Shown: piece by piece, positions 1 through 9,557 of the stretch
How positions within the stretch are numbered: position 1 is the stretch's first letter
Layout of the letters: every line of letters starts with the position of its first letter
From: Priestia abyssalis
Lineage (GTDB): Bacteria; Bacillota; Bacilli; Bacillales; Bacillaceae_H
Assembly: GCF_002019595.1 (NCBI RefSeq)
Contig: NZ_KV917370.1
Span: forward strand, 1 to 61,254
Direction of reading: 5' to 3'
Length of the DNA: 61,254 bases
The notes under the pieces: model-generated
The model's database searches: none
The model's input: the letters and a program-made list of their open reading frames with translations, nothing else
Told to the model about the DNA's origin: nothing
Position numbers and translations under genes: made by a program

Positions 1-115
<115 letters not shown>

Positions 116-120
116 AATAA

Positions 121-158
121 AAAAAAGATTAGTCAAATGACTAATCTTTTTTTTATTT
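121..158 (+). terminator. rRNA operon intrinsic terminator
   Basis: A hairpin with arms GATTAGTCA and TGACTAATC, extended by A/T pairs, is followed directly by a run of eight T. It lies five bases after the 5S gene and closes the upstream rRNA operon. Confidence 0.92.
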
Positions 159-301
159 TCACACACAATTAGGCGAAGGAACTAATATAATTAATACTAT
201 AGATAATACATATTTTGGTTTTCTTATGTGATTTTTAGGGAATAGGTTTTGAAAACATAAAAATTTGGTAACTATAGAAATGGAAAGATGAGAGCGAATG
301 C

Positions 302-330
302 TTGAAAAATTTTTTTATAAATTTTATATT
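302..330 (+). promoter_or_regulatory. SigA-type promoter of the ctsR operon
   Basis: The -35 box TTGAAA (302-307) and the -10 box TATATT (325-330) are separated by 17 bp. The CtsR operator begins nine bases after the -10 box, so bound repressor would cover the start of transcription. The upstream 160-300 stretch is AT-rich and shows nothing else I can assign. Confidence 0.6.
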
Positions 331-338
331 ATAAATAA

Positions 339-355
339 AGTCAAATATAGTCAAA
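339..355 (+). promoter_or_regulatory. CtsR operator
   Basis: AGTCAAATATAGTCAAA is a perfect direct heptad repeat (AGTCAAA, 3-nt spacer, AGTCAAA) matching the known CtsR box RGTCAAANANRGTCAAA. It lies just downstream of the predicted -10 box and 18 nt before the ctsR start codon. This predicts autorepression of the operon and its release on heat or protein stress. Confidence 0.9.
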
Positions 356-373
356 GTCAGAAGGAGAGGCGTA

Positions 374-835
374 ATGCGAAACATATCTGATATTATCGAG
401 CAATATTTAAAACAAATTCTTGATTTAAGCCAAAAAGATGTTCTTGAAATTAAGAGAAATGAAATTGCTGATAAATTTCAATGTGTTCCCTCGCAAATTA
501 ATTATGTAATTAACACTCGATTTACGTTAGAAAGAGGATATATGGTAGAAAGCAAACGAGGTGGTGGAGGTTTTATTCGAATCATAAAAGTAAAATCTCA
601 TGATGCATCTCATTTATTTGAACAAGTCCTTAGTATTATCGGAGGTCAAATTTCTCAAACAAGTGCAGAAAATCTTATTATTCGTCTAGTTGAAGAGAAT
701 GTAGTTACTAAGCGAGAAGCAAAAATCATTTTAAGTGTAATGGACCGTTCAGTTATAGGAGTTGATTTACCATATCGTGACGAGTTAAGAGCTAAATTGC
801 TTAAAGCCATGTTGAACGCTTTGCGATATAAATAA
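374..835 (+). CDS. ctsR: Transcriptional repressor CtsR (class III heat-shock regulator)
   Basis: Dimeric DNA-binding repressor of clp genes. At 153 aa it has the usual family length. The N-terminal winged helix-turn-helix (about residues 1-73) contains the glycine-rich wing KRGGGGFIRI (61-70). Arg62 in this wing is the conserved residue known in the family for DNA contact and McsB-mediated control. The C-terminal four-helix part (about 78-150) is the dimerisation region. AAGGAGAGG precedes the ATG. It is first gene of ctsR-mcsA-mcsB-clpC and sits directly behind its own operator, so autoregulation is expected. Confidence 0.97.
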   Translation: MRNISDIIEQYLKQILDLSQKDVLEIKRNEIADKFQCVPSQINYVINTRFTLERGYMVESKRGGGGFIRIIKVKSHDASHLFEQVLSIIGGQISQTSAENLIIRLVEENVVTKREAKIILSVMDRSVIGVDLPYRDELRAKLLKAMLNALRYK

Positions 836-877
836 TTTTAAACTCTAATGTAATTTGAAACTGGGAGAGGTGACGCA

Positions 878-1426
878 ATGGTTTGCCAGCAATGCGGTAT
901 AAGGCCAGCTACTTTACATTTTACTAAGGTAATAAATGGGGAAAAATCTGAAATTCATTTATGTGAACAGTGTGCAAAAGAAAGTGGAGAAATGTTTATG
1001 ATTCCCGGAAGTACAGGTTTTTCTATTAACAATTTGTTAGCAGGTTTGTTAAATATGGACTCATCGCTTCAAGAATCTTCTACTCATGCATTTGCTCACA
1101 GTGAAGTTCTTCAATGTCCCAATTGTAAACTTACTTATCGTCAGTTTTCCAAGTTTGGAAGGTTCGGCTGTTCACAATGTTATGCTACATTTGAACAATC
1201 TCTTACTTCTTTTTTAAAAAGGCTGCATGGGGGTAATCATGTCCATATAGGAAAAATTCCAAAGAGAATTGGAAGTAATCTTCATTTTAAAAAGGAATTA
1301 GAGAAACAAAAATTGAAATTAAAAGAATATATTGCAGAAGAGGAATTTGAAAAAGCTGCAATTTTACGAGATGAAATTAGAGAGTTAGAAAAAAGATTTC
1401 GAGCAAGTGGGGAGGGAGAGGCATAA
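878..1426 (+). CDS. mcsA: McsA, zinc-finger activator of the McsB arginine kinase
   Basis: Adaptor that activates the protein-arginine kinase McsB and takes part in ClpC regulation. The sequence shows CxxC pairs at Cys3/Cys6, Cys29/Cys32, Cys80/Cys83 and Cys98/Cys101, consistent with zinc binding. A C-terminal UVR-type coiled coil (about residues 135-175, rich in K and E) is typical of the family. Length 182 aa is normal. GGGAGAGGTG precedes the ATG. The gene ends four bases before mcsB, indicating co-expression. Confidence 0.95.
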   Translation: MVCQQCGIRPATLHFTKVINGEKSEIHLCEQCAKESGEMFMIPGSTGFSINNLLAGLLNMDSSLQESSTHAFAHSEVLQCPNCKLTYRQFSKFGRFGCSQCYATFEQSLTSFLKRLHGGNHVHIGKIPKRIGSNLHFKKELEKQKLKLKEYIAEEEFEKAAILRDEIRELEKRFRASGEGEA

Positions 1427-1429
1427 AAG

Positions 1430-2521
1430 ATGGCGCAGGAAGCATTTTTTAATCAAGCAATTAGTTCTTGGATGAGCCAATCTGGACCTGATTCTGATAT
1501 TGTATTAAGCAGTCGGATTCGCTTGGCAAGAAATTTAGATTCACATCTTTTCCCTACACTTTCAAGTAATGAACAGGCTTTAGCAATTATTAAACTTTTT
1601 AAAGAAAATTCTATGATTTCTTCTCATCCAGTATGGAAGTTTCAACTGCTGGAAATGGTAGATTTAAAGCCCTTAGAGAAGAGAGTATTGGTTGAAAAGC
1701 ATTTAATTAGCCCGCAATTAGCTGCAGAATCCAATTTAGGGGCTTGTTTACTTTCTGAAAATGAAGAGATCAGCATTATGATAAACGAGGAAGATCATTT
1801 GCGTATACAATGTTTATTTCCAGGTCTCCAACTTTCTGCAGCCCTCAAGGAGGCAAACGAATTAGATGATTGGATTGAACAATATGTAGATTATGCGTTT
1901 AGCGAACAAATAGGTTATTTAACAAGTTGTCCCACCAATGTCGGAACGGGATTGAGAGCATCGGTTATGATGCACTTGCCTGCTTTGGTACTGACACGGC
2001 AAATGAATCGTATTATTCCTGCCATTAATCAACTTGGATTAGTGGTTAGAGGAACATATGGGGAAGGCAGTGAAGCGCTAGGTAATATATTTCAAATCTC
2101 TAATCAAATAACATTGGGGAAGTCAGAGCAAGACATTGTAGAGGATCTCAATAGCGTCGTTCAGCAAATTATCGCGCAAGAAAGATTGGCTAGGGATGCT
2201 TTAGTGAAAACATCTCACATAGAATTAGAAGACCGTGTCTTCCGTTCTTACGGAACACTTCTTTATAGTCGAATTATTGAATCAAAAGAAGCTTCTCAAT
2301 GTTTATCGGATGTTCGTTTGGGGATTGATTTTGGTTATATACAAGACGTTCCTCGAAGCATTCTAAACGAACTGATGGTCATGACACAGCCAGGGTTTTT
2401 ACAACAATATGCGGGAGGAGCCTTAAGGCCTGATGAACGCGATATTAGAAGAGCTTCTCTTATTCGCGAATGTTTAACATTCAGGAAAGTAAATCCAACA
2501 AATACGGAGGGTGATGAATAA
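1430..2521 (+). CDS. mcsB: Protein-arginine kinase McsB
   Basis: Phosphorylates arginine residues on CtsR and on misfolded proteins, marking them for ClpC-ClpP degradation. The phosphagen-kinase-like catalytic domain occupies about residues 20-255, with the phosphate-binding motif SSRIRLARNL (27-36) and the conserved catalytic-loop cysteine Cys167 in the stretch SCPTNVGTG. The C-terminal DERDIRRASLIRE region matches the phospho-arginine-binding site of the family. 363 aa is the normal length. The stop codon abuts the clpC start. Confidence 0.96.
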   Translation: MAQEAFFNQAISSWMSQSGPDSDIVLSSRIRLARNLDSHLFPTLSSNEQALAIIKLFKENSMISSHPVWKFQLLEMVDLKPLEKRVLVEKHLISPQLAAESNLGACLLSENEEISIMINEEDHLRIQCLFPGLQLSAALKEANELDDWIEQYVDYAFSEQIGYLTSCPTNVGTGLRASVMMHLPALVLTRQMNRIIPAINQLGLVVRGTYGEGSEALGNIFQISNQITLGKSEQDIVEDLNSVVQQIIAQERLARDALVKTSHIELEDRVFRSYGTLLYSRIIESKEASQCLSDVRLGIDFGYIQDVPRSILNELMVMTQPGFLQQYAGGALRPDERDIRRASLIRECLTFRKVNPTNTEGDE

Positions 2522-4963
2522 ATGATGTTTGGTAGATTTACAGAGCGTGCACAAAAGGTCTTAGCCTTAGCACAAGAAGAAGCATTAAGACTAGGGCATA
2601 ATAATATCGGCACAGAACATATTTTATTAGGAATTGTACGTGAAGGAGAAGGGATTGCTGCCAAGGCACTATTGGCTCTTGGCTTAGGGGCAGAAAAAAT
2701 CCAGAAGGAAGTAGAGTCCCTAATTGGCCGCGGCCAAGAAATTACACAAACCATCCACTATACGCCGAGAGCTAAAAAAGTTATTGAATTGTCAATGGAT
2801 GAAGCTCGTAAACTCGGACATTCTTACGTAGGGACAGAACATATTTTATTGGGGTTGATACGTGAAGGAGAAGGCGTGGCTGCTCGAGTATTAAATAATG
2901 TAGGTGTAAGTCTCAATAAAGCAAGACAACAAGTTTTGCAATTGCTGGGAAGCAATGAGGCTACTTCCAGCCATCAAGGGGGAAATGCAGCGAATGCTAA
3001 CACTCCAACTCTTGATAGCCTTGCGCGTGATTTAACGGTTATCGCACGTGAAGGAAGGTTAGATCCAGTTATTGGGCGCAGCAAGGAAATTCAGCGAGTG
3101 ATTGAAGTGCTGAGCCGCCGCACTAAAAATAACCCAGTGTTAATTGGGGAGCCGGGTGTAGGAAAAACGGCAATTGCTGAAGGGCTGGCACAACAAATTG
3201 TAAACAATGAGGTTCCTGAAATTTTACGAGATAAGCGTGTCATGACCCTGGATATGGGAACAGTGGTAGCGGGAACGAAATACCGAGGGGAGTTTGAAGA
3301 TCGCCTGAAAAAGGTGATGGACGAAATTCGTCAAGCAGGAAATATTATTTTATTCATTGATGAACTTCATACATTGATTGGAGCGGGTGGTGCAGAGGGA
3401 GCCATTGATGCATCTAATATTTTAAAGCCATCTTTAGCCCGTGGTGAGCTTCAATGTATTGGTGCTACTACTCTTGATGAATACCGTAAATATATTGAAA
3501 AGGATGCAGCACTTGAGCGTCGCTTCCAACCAATTCAAGTGGATGAACCGACTACAGAAGAGTCTATTCAAATTTTACAAGGCTTACGAGATCGATATGA
3601 AGCCCATCACCGTGTTTCTATTACGGATGAAGCCATTGAACAGGCCGTCAAGTTATCTGACCGCTATATTTCTGATCGATTCCTTCCTGATAAGGCTATT
3701 GATTTAATTGATGAGGCTGGCTCAAAAGTACGTTTGCGTTCTTTTACAACGCCGCCTAATTTGAAAGAATTAGAGCAAAAATTAGAGTCTGTGCGCAAAG
3801 AAAAAGATGCAGCCGTTCAAGGGCAAGAGTTTGAAAAAGCGGCTTCTTTACGTGATACAGAACAAAGATTACGTGAGGAATTGGAAGAAACGAAAAAAGT
3901 TTGGAAGGAAAAACAAGGTCAAGAAAATTCTGAAGTGACAGTAGAAGACATCGCGATGGTTGTTTCTAGCTGGACTGGAATTCCAGTCTCTAAGCTAGCT
4001 CAAGAAGAAACGGATCGTTTATTAAATATGGAAGAAATCCTGCATTCACGTGTAATTGGTCAAGAGGAAGCCGTCAAAGCCATTGCAAAGGCTGTGCGCC
4101 GTGCCCGTGCAGGATTAAAAGATCCGAAAAGACCGATTGGATCATTTGTCTTCCTAGGGCCGACAGGAGTTGGGAAAACAGAATTAGCTCGTGCATTAGC
4201 AGAGTCTATGTTTGGTGACGAAGATGCTATGATTCGCATCGATATGTCTGAGTATATGGAGAAGCATTCTACATCTCGCCTTGTCGGTTCACCTCCAGGA
4301 TACGTAGGCTATGAAGAGGGAGGCCAATTAACGGAAAAAGTAAGAAGAAAACCTTACTCCGTTGTACTGTTAGATGAAATTGAAAAGGCCCATCCGGATG
4401 TATTTAATATTCTCTTGCAAGTATTAGAAGATGGGCGTCTGACAGATTCAAAAGGACGTACAGTTGATTTCCGAAACACAATTTTAATCATGACATCTAA
4501 CGTAGGAGCAGATACTTTAAAACGAAATAAATACGTAGGCTTCAATGTACAAGATGAGAGTCAAGATTATAAGGATATGAAGGGTAAAGTGATGGGGGAA
4601 CTTAAACGTGCGTTCCGTCCTGAATTCTTAAACCGTATCGATGAAATCATTGTATTCCATTCTTTAGAAAAGAAACATTTACAACACATTGTTACATTAA
4701 TGTCTAAACAATTAACAACGCGTTTGAAAGAACAGGAAATTGAGCTTCAATTAACAGATAGAGCAATCGAAAAAATTGCTGAAGAAGGATTCGATCCAGA
4801 ATATGGGGCCCGTCCACTTCGCCGTGCTATTCAAAAGCATATTGAAGATCGTTTATCTGAAGAGTTATTGAAAGGTGAAATCCAAAGAGGTCAAAAAGTG
4901 GAAATGGATGTAGCTGATGGTGAATTTATTGTTCGAGCGACAGAAGTCAGCGGAATTAGTTAA
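2522..4963 (+). CDS. clpC: ClpC, AAA+ unfoldase of the ClpCP protease
   Basis: Hsp100 ATPase that unfolds substrates for ClpP. Domains in order: two N-terminal Clp repeats (about 1-145), a first AAA+ module with Walker A GEPGVGKT and Walker B motif ILFIDELHT, a middle UVR-type segment (about 420-455) that binds adaptors such as McsB/MecA, and a second AAA+ module with GPTGVGKT and Walker B VVLLDEIEKAH. Length 813 aa is full size. Two adjacent ATG codons start the gene directly after the mcsB stop; GGAGGGTGA lies upstream within mcsB. A terminator follows. Confidence 0.97.
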   Translation: MMFGRFTERAQKVLALAQEEALRLGHNNIGTEHILLGIVREGEGIAAKALLALGLGAEKIQKEVESLIGRGQEITQTIHYTPRAKKVIELSMDEARKLGHSYVGTEHILLGLIREGEGVAARVLNNVGVSLNKARQQVLQLLGSNEATSSHQGGNAANANTPTLDSLARDLTVIAREGRLDPVIGRSKEIQRVIEVLSRRTKNNPVLIGEPGVGKTAIAEGLAQQIVNNEVPEILRDKRVMTLDMGTVVAGTKYRGEFEDRLKKVMDEIRQAGNIILFIDELHTLIGAGGAEGAIDASNILKPSLARGELQCIGATTLDEYRKYIEKDAALERRFQPIQVDEPTTEESIQILQGLRDRYEAHHRVSITDEAIEQAVKLSDRYISDRFLPDKAIDLIDEAGSKVRLRSFTTPPNLKELEQKLESVRKEKDAAVQGQEFEKAASLRDTEQRLREELEETKKVWKEKQGQENSEVTVEDIAMVVSSWTGIPVSKLAQEETDRLLNMEEILHSRVIGQEEAVKAIAKAVRRARAGLKDPKRPIGSFVFLGPTGVGKTELARALAESMFGDEDAMIRIDMSEYMEKHSTSRLVGSPPGYVGYEEGGQLTEKVRRKPYSVVLLDEIEKAHPDVFNILLQVLEDGRLTDSKGRTVDFRNTILIMTSNVGADTLKRNKYVGFNVQDESQDYKDMKGKVMGELKRAFRPEFLNRIDEIIVFHSLEKKHLQHIVTLMSKQLTTRLKEQEIELQLTDRAIEKIAEEGFDPEYGARPLRRAIQKHIEDRLSEELLKGEIQRGQKVEMDVADGEFIVRATEVSGIS

Positions 4964-4988
4964 TAGGACAAAATAGATTATGAACAAC

Positions 4989-5024
4989 AGGCATACGTTT
5001 ATGAGTCGTATGCCTTCTTTTTTC
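4989..5024 (+). terminator. Intrinsic terminator after clpC
   Basis: A perfect 9-bp stem (AGGCATACG / CGTATGCCT, arms 4989-4997 and 5007-5015) is followed by TCTTTTTTCT. It ends the CtsR operon 27 bases before the radA start. Confidence 0.9.
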
Positions 5025-5051
5025 TCAAAATATATACAGCGAGGTTAGAGC

Positions 5052-6428
5052 ATGGCAAAGAAAAAAACAAAATTTATGTGTAACGATTGCGGGTACGAAT
5101 CCCCGAAGTGGATGGGAAAGTGTCCAGGTTGTGGAAAATGGAACACAATGGTAGAAGAAGTAGAACAAGTGACCTCAAATCGCAGAGGGGCCTTCACAGG
5201 AGCTACTGCTTCTGTATCTTTAAAACCCCAATCTATCAGTTCCATCGAATCTACTAGTGAACCGAGAATTTTTACGAAGCTAGCCGAATTAAATAGGGTG
5301 TTGGGCGGAGGAATTGTTAAAGGTTCTTTAGTATTAATAGGTGGGGATCCTGGGATTGGGAAATCCACACTTCTTTTACAAACATCTGCTCAATTAGCAG
5401 AGAGTGATTATAAGGTACTTTATATTTCAGGAGAGGAATCTACAAAGCAAACGAAGCTTCGGGCTGACAGGCTTGATATTAATGCTCCTCAGTTATATGT
5501 CCATTCAGAAACAAATTTGGAGCTTATTACTCACATCATCTCTGAGATGAATCCAGATTTTGTAGTCATTGATTCCATTCAAACGATTTATCATCCAGAT
5601 ATTACATCGGCTCCCGGGAGTGTATCCCAAGTCAGAGAATGTACGGCGGATTTAATGAGAATTGCTAAAACGAAAGGAATTGCAATCTTTATTGTCGGGC
5701 ATGTTACAAAAGAAGGAGCTATCGCTGGTCCGAGATTATTAGAGCATATGGTGGACACAGTGCTGTACTTCGAAGGAGAGAGACATCATACATATCGAAT
5801 CTTAAGAGCAGTAAAAAACCGTTTTGGTTCTACAAATGAAATGGGAATCTTTGAAATGAAGGAAGTAGGGCTGGAAGAAGTATTGAATCCTTCTGAAATC
5901 TTTCTTGAAGAGCGTTCTCAGGGAGCAGCTGGTTCAATTGTTGTTGCGTCTATGGAAGGAACAAGACCCGTTTTGGTAGAATTACAAGCATTAATTAGTC
6001 CGACCAGTTTTGGGAATCCGAGAAGAATGGCCACAGGTATTGACCATAATCGAGTCTCACTCATCATGGCAGTATTAGAGAAGCGGGTAGGTCTTTTATT
6101 ACAAAATCAAGATGCCTATTTAAAGGTAGCTGGAGGAGTAAAGTTGGATGAACCAGCTATCGATTTGGCTATCGCGGTCAGTATTGCTTCCAGCTTTCGA
6201 GACGTTCCTTCCCATCCAACCGATGTAGTGATTGGTGAAATCGGATTAACGGGAGAGGTACGCCGTGTTTCTCGTATTGAGCAACGTGTCCAAGAGGCCG
6301 CTAAACTGGGGTTTAAACGAGTCATTCTTCCAGAGAAAAATTTGGGAGGATGGAGTGTTCCAAAGGGCGTAGAAGTTGTGGGGGTTTCGACTGTAGCTGA
6401 GGCACTGCAGTACACACTAGGGGGATAG
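5052..6428 (+). CDS. radA: DNA repair protein RadA (Sms)
   Basis: RecA-like ATPase and DNA helicase acting on branched recombination intermediates. Visible domains are an N-terminal C4 zinc finger (Cys10, Cys13, Cys24, Cys27), a RecA-type core with Walker A GGDPGIGKST (about 98-107), the RadA signature KNRFGS (about 254-259), and a C-terminal Lon-protease-like domain (about 285-455). 458 aa is normal. Transcription should begin after the clpC terminator or by read-through. disA starts two bases after the stop, the usual radA-disA pair; RadA is known to restrain DisA. Confidence 0.97.
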   Translation: MAKKKTKFMCNDCGYESPKWMGKCPGCGKWNTMVEEVEQVTSNRRGAFTGATASVSLKPQSISSIESTSEPRIFTKLAELNRVLGGGIVKGSLVLIGGDPGIGKSTLLLQTSAQLAESDYKVLYISGEESTKQTKLRADRLDINAPQLYVHSETNLELITHIISEMNPDFVVIDSIQTIYHPDITSAPGSVSQVRECTADLMRIAKTKGIAIFIVGHVTKEGAIAGPRLLEHMVDTVLYFEGERHHTYRILRAVKNRFGSTNEMGIFEMKEVGLEEVLNPSEIFLEERSQGAAGSIVVASMEGTRPVLVELQALISPTSFGNPRRMATGIDHNRVSLIMAVLEKRVGLLLQNQDAYLKVAGGVKLDEPAIDLAIAVSIASSFRDVPSHPTDVVIGEIGLTGEVRRVSRIEQRVQEAAKLGFKRVILPEKNLGGWSVPKGVEVVGVSTVAEALQYTLGG

Positions 6429-6430
6429 GA

Positions 6431-7510
6431 ATGGACAAGGAAAAAGAAAAAGTCAATGACCAACAAATCTCTGAGATTTTGAAACTGGTGGCACCAGGAA
6501 CGCCGATCAGGGAAGGAATTGATAATGTATTAAGAGCTAAAACAGGAGGCTTAATTGTTTTAGGTTATAACGATCAAGTAAAGCATCTCGTAGATGGCGG
6601 ATTCTCTATCAATTGTATATTTACCCCTGCACATTTATATGAGTTGGCTAAGATGGATGGGGCTATTATTTTAAATGAAGGAGGGAATAAAATTTTATTC
6701 GCCAATGCACAGCTTATTCCTAATCCTTCGACTCCTTCTTCGGAAACGGGTATGCGCCATCGGACGGCTGAGCGAGTAGCGAGACAAACGGGGGCTTTGG
6801 TGATTGCCATTTCTCAAAGAAGGAATGTTATTACTTTATACAAAGGTTCCCTCCAGTATGTTCTGAAAGATATTGGTGTCATTTTAGCAAAGGCTAACCA
6901 AGCTTTGGAAACATTGGAAAAGTATAAATCTGTGCTGGATGATTCCATTAACAATTTAACCGCTTTGGAATTTGAAGAGCAAGTGACGCATGTGGAGGTC
7001 ATTCAATCCCTGCATCGTATTGAAATGGTTCTACGAATTAAAAATGAAATCTTAAGTTATATTGGAGAATTAGGAGTGGAAGGGCGTTTAATCCGCTTAC
7101 AGATGAATGAACTATTAGCCGATGTAGAGCAAGAGGCTGTGCTTCTCATGAAAGACTATACGTTTGATCCTGAACAAGATCCGTATAAAATTATTGCCAA
7201 GATGCAAGAGCTTTTTAATAATGTACTGCTGGATGATCAAACCTTGCTCCGCCTGATGGGTTATCCTGTTTATACGAGCTTTGAGGATTCTGTCCAGCCC
7301 AGAGGATATCGGATGCTTCATAAAATTCCTCGTCTTCCAATCATCATTATTGAGAATCTAATTGAGCAATTTGGTCATTTAAAAGGTGTGTTCAATGCGT
7401 CAGTAGAAGAGCTTGACGAGGTAGAGGGGATTGGAGAAATTAGGGCAAAAAAAATCAAAGAAGGGTTAAAGCGGTTAAAAGAGCAATATTTTTTGAGTAG
7501 AAAAATTTGA
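6431..7510 (+). CDS. disA: DisA, diadenylate cyclase and DNA integrity scanning protein
   Basis: Octameric enzyme that makes c-di-AMP from two ATP and pauses on branched DNA, delaying sporulation when DNA is damaged. The DAC domain shows the catalytic DGA motif (residues 76-78) and the RHR motif (109-111). A helical spine follows and a C-terminal helix-hairpin-helix DNA-binding domain lies at about 295-355 (EVEGIGEIRAKKI). 359 aa is full length. AGGGGGATAGGA overlapping the radA end provides the ribosome binding site. Confidence 0.97.
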   Translation: MDKEKEKVNDQQISEILKLVAPGTPIREGIDNVLRAKTGGLIVLGYNDQVKHLVDGGFSINCIFTPAHLYELAKMDGAIILNEGGNKILFANAQLIPNPSTPSSETGMRHRTAERVARQTGALVIAISQRRNVITLYKGSLQYVLKDIGVILAKANQALETLEKYKSVLDDSINNLTALEFEEQVTHVEVIQSLHRIEMVLRIKNEILSYIGELGVEGRLIRLQMNELLADVEQEAVLLMKDYTFDPEQDPYKIIAKMQELFNNVLLDDQTLLRLMGYPVYTSFEDSVQPRGYRMLHKIPRLPIIIIENLIEQFGHLKGVFNASVEELDEVEGIGEIRAKKIKEGLKRLKEQYFLSRKI

Positions 7511-7601
7511 AAGCGGGGGAAATGTTCTTTATAAAACATAACATTTTAGTTACAAATTATACTTTAGAGCAAATAAAAGGTTTCAATCATTGTAAACTGT
7601 T

Positions 7602-7607
7602 TATAAT
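7602..7607 (+). promoter_or_regulatory. Candidate -10 box for the PIN/TRAM gene
   Basis: A perfect TATAAT lies 22 bases before the GTG start of the next gene, in the 118-bp AT-rich gap after disA. No good -35 hexamer is visible at 16-18 bp upstream, so the promoter call rests on the -10 alone. Confidence 0.35.
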
Positions 7608-7628
7608 GAATAAAAGGGAGGTGAGTAC

Positions 7629-8720
7629 GTGTTAAAACGTATTGTACAATTATTCTTTATCATCACAGGCGGAACACTAGGTGTGTTTTTTATACCAGAA
7701 CTTATAGATTTATTAAATATACAAGGTATTACTTTCTTAGAAAAATCATATGTTCATGCTGTGTTGGGGGCATTGCTTTTTTACATCGTGACATTTTGGA
7801 TTGTAGATTATGTCGTCAACTTCATTCGCTGGTTTGAAGAAACATTAGTGAAAGCTCCAGTGACAGATGTGTTATTCGGAAGTTTAGGGTTAATCCTTGG
7901 GTTAGTGGTGGCTTATTTAGTGGTATTGCCTTTAAAAAGTATCCAGATTCAAGTGGTCAACACCGTGCTCCCAATCTTCTTAACCATTTTATTAGGTTAC
8001 TTAGGTTTCCAAGTGGGGTTCAAAAAGCGAGATGAGCTTGTCAGCCTTTTCTCTATTCCCGCTCGTATCGGAAAGAAAAAGGCACAGGAAGAAGAGCAAG
8101 AAGTTGCAGCTAAAAAGCTAAAGATTTTAGACACGAGTGTTATTATTGACGGACGCATTGCAGATATCTGTCAAACAGGGTTTCTAGAGGGGATCATGGT
8201 TATTCCCCAATTTGTGTTAGAAGAGCTTCAACACATCGCTGACTCCTCCGATGTATTAAAACGAAATCGGGGAAGAAGAGGATTAGATATTTTAAACCGA
8301 ATTCAAAAAGAGCTTTCAATTAAAGTTGAGATTTATGAAGGCGATTTTGATGAGATCCAGGAAGTGGATAGTAAGTTGGTGAAATTGGCGAAATTAACTT
8401 CGGGTGTAGTTGTAACAAATGATTTTAACTTAAATAAAGTATGTGAACTGCAAAATGTAGCGGTGTTAAATATCAATGATTTAGCTAATGCAGTAAAGCC
8501 GGTTGTATTACCCGGGGAAGAATTAAATGTACTTGTCATTAAAGATGGAAAAGAGCATAATCAAGGTGTTGCTTATCTGGATGATGGTACAATGATTGTA
8601 GTAGAAGATGGAAGAGATTATATTGGGAAAAGTATTGATGTGCTGGTAACGAGTGTATTGCAAACATCAGCGGGGCGAATGATTTTTGCCAAACCTAAAT
8701 TACTGGAGAAAGCGCTATAA
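7629..8720 (+). CDS. yacL: PIN/TRAM-domain integral membrane protein (YacL family)
   Basis: Conserved Firmicute protein of unknown substrate. About four N-terminal membrane segments (residues 1-135) are followed by a PIN nuclease-like domain (about 148-275), with acidic residues in LDTSVIIDGRIADIC and VTNDFNLN placed as in active PIN nucleases, and a TRAM RNA-binding domain (about 290-355). The GTG start is chosen because AAAGGGAGGTGA precedes it at good spacing. The position between disA and ispD is conserved in Bacillus. RNA cleavage is an inference from the domains. Confidence 0.88.
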   Translation: MLKRIVQLFFIITGGTLGVFFIPELIDLLNIQGITFLEKSYVHAVLGALLFYIVTFWIVDYVVNFIRWFEETLVKAPVTDVLFGSLGLILGLVVAYLVVLPLKSIQIQVVNTVLPIFLTILLGYLGFQVGFKKRDELVSLFSIPARIGKKKAQEEEQEVAAKKLKILDTSVIIDGRIADICQTGFLEGIMVIPQFVLEELQHIADSSDVLKRNRGRRGLDILNRIQKELSIKVEIYEGDFDEIQEVDSKLVKLAKLTSGVVVTNDFNLNKVCELQNVAVLNINDLANAVKPVVLPGEELNVLVIKDGKEHNQGVAYLDDGTMIVVEDGRDYIGKSIDVLVTSVLQTSAGRMIFAKPKLLEKAL

Positions 8721-8775
8721 AGTAAAAGGTCCAGTTTTGTACCGTTGATACTAATATGAAGTGGAATCTATTGTA

Positions 8776-8820
8776 GCGGGCGGTTTACCCCTATTGTAAT
8801 AAAGGGGAGCCGCCCGTTTA
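8776..8820 (+). terminator. Strong GC-rich hairpin between yacL and ispD
   Basis: Arms CGGGCGG (8777-8783) and CCGCCCG (8110-shifted partner at 8810-8816) with an inner CCCCT/AGGGG stem form a stable hairpin. Only TTTAAA follows, so it is either a weak terminator or an mRNA processing or stability element. It lies 36 bases before the ispD start. Confidence 0.55.
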
Positions 8821-8855
8821 AACGGGATAAAGAAAAAGGTAGAGGGGAAGGCTTT

Positions 8856-9545
8856 ATGAATTATAAGGTAGTGATTCCTGCCGCCGGTCAAGGAAAGCGG
8901 ATGAAGGCCGGAAAAAATAAACAGTTTATTAAACTGCGTGACATTCCTGTCATTATTCATACTCTTCGAGTGTTTGAGCAGGATACTTGGTGCGAAGAAA
9001 TTATTTTGGTAGTTAATCAAAATGAACTGGAGCAGTTTCAAGAGCTTTTGTCTTCTTATCATATCAACAAAGTTTGTTCCCTTGTAATAGGAGGGGAAGA
9101 GCGCCAGCATAGTGTATATAATGGATTAAAAGCCTTAAAAAATGAAGGGATCGTATTAATTCATGATGGCGCTAGACCATTCGTAACAAGAGAAACGATT
9201 CATCGATTGGTACGTGTTGCATCTGAGGAAAAAGCAGCAGTGCTCGGAGTTCCGGTGAAAGATACGATGAAGAGGGTTCAAGATGGGTATATTATAGAGA
9301 CTATTGAACGCTCCAGCTTGTGGGCCATCCAAACGCCACAAGCTTTTCTTGTTCCATTCATTAAGCACGCTCATGAACAGGCAAAAAAACAATCATTCTT
9401 GGGGACAGATGATGCCAGCTTAGTTGAACAATTAGGTGAGCGAGTGGCCATTGTAGAGAGTGATTATGATAACATCAAATTAACAACTCCGGAAGATTTA
9501 TGGTATGCTGAAGCCATTCTACAAAAAAGAGAACAAATAAAGTAA
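8856..9545 (+). CDS. ispD: 2-C-methyl-D-erythritol 4-phosphate cytidylyltransferase
   Basis: Third step of the MEP isoprenoid pathway: joins MEP and CTP to give CDP-ME. The N-terminal nucleotidyltransferase signature PAAGQGKRMKAGKNKQF (about residues 8-24) holds the CTP-binding residues; VLIHDGARPFV carries the conserved aspartate. 229 aa is normal. GAGGGGAAGG precedes the ATG. ispF follows after 12 bases, so two steps of the pathway are expressed together. Confidence 0.96.
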   Translation: MNYKVVIPAAGQGKRMKAGKNKQFIKLRDIPVIIHTLRVFEQDTWCEEIILVVNQNELEQFQELLSSYHINKVCSLVIGGEERQHSVYNGLKALKNEGIVLIHDGARPFVTRETIHRLVRVASEEKAAVLGVPVKDTMKRVQDGYIIETIERSSLWAIQTPQAFLVPFIKHAHEQAKKQSFLGTDDASLVEQLGERVAIVESDYDNIKLTTPEDLWYAEAILQKREQIK

Positions 9546-9557
9546 GGTGGGAGTAAG

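Noticed and set aside
2335..2754. 139-codon open frame antisense to mcsB-clpC
   Set aside because: It lies opposite two well-supported genes and has no start signals; many similar shadows occur opposite other genes.
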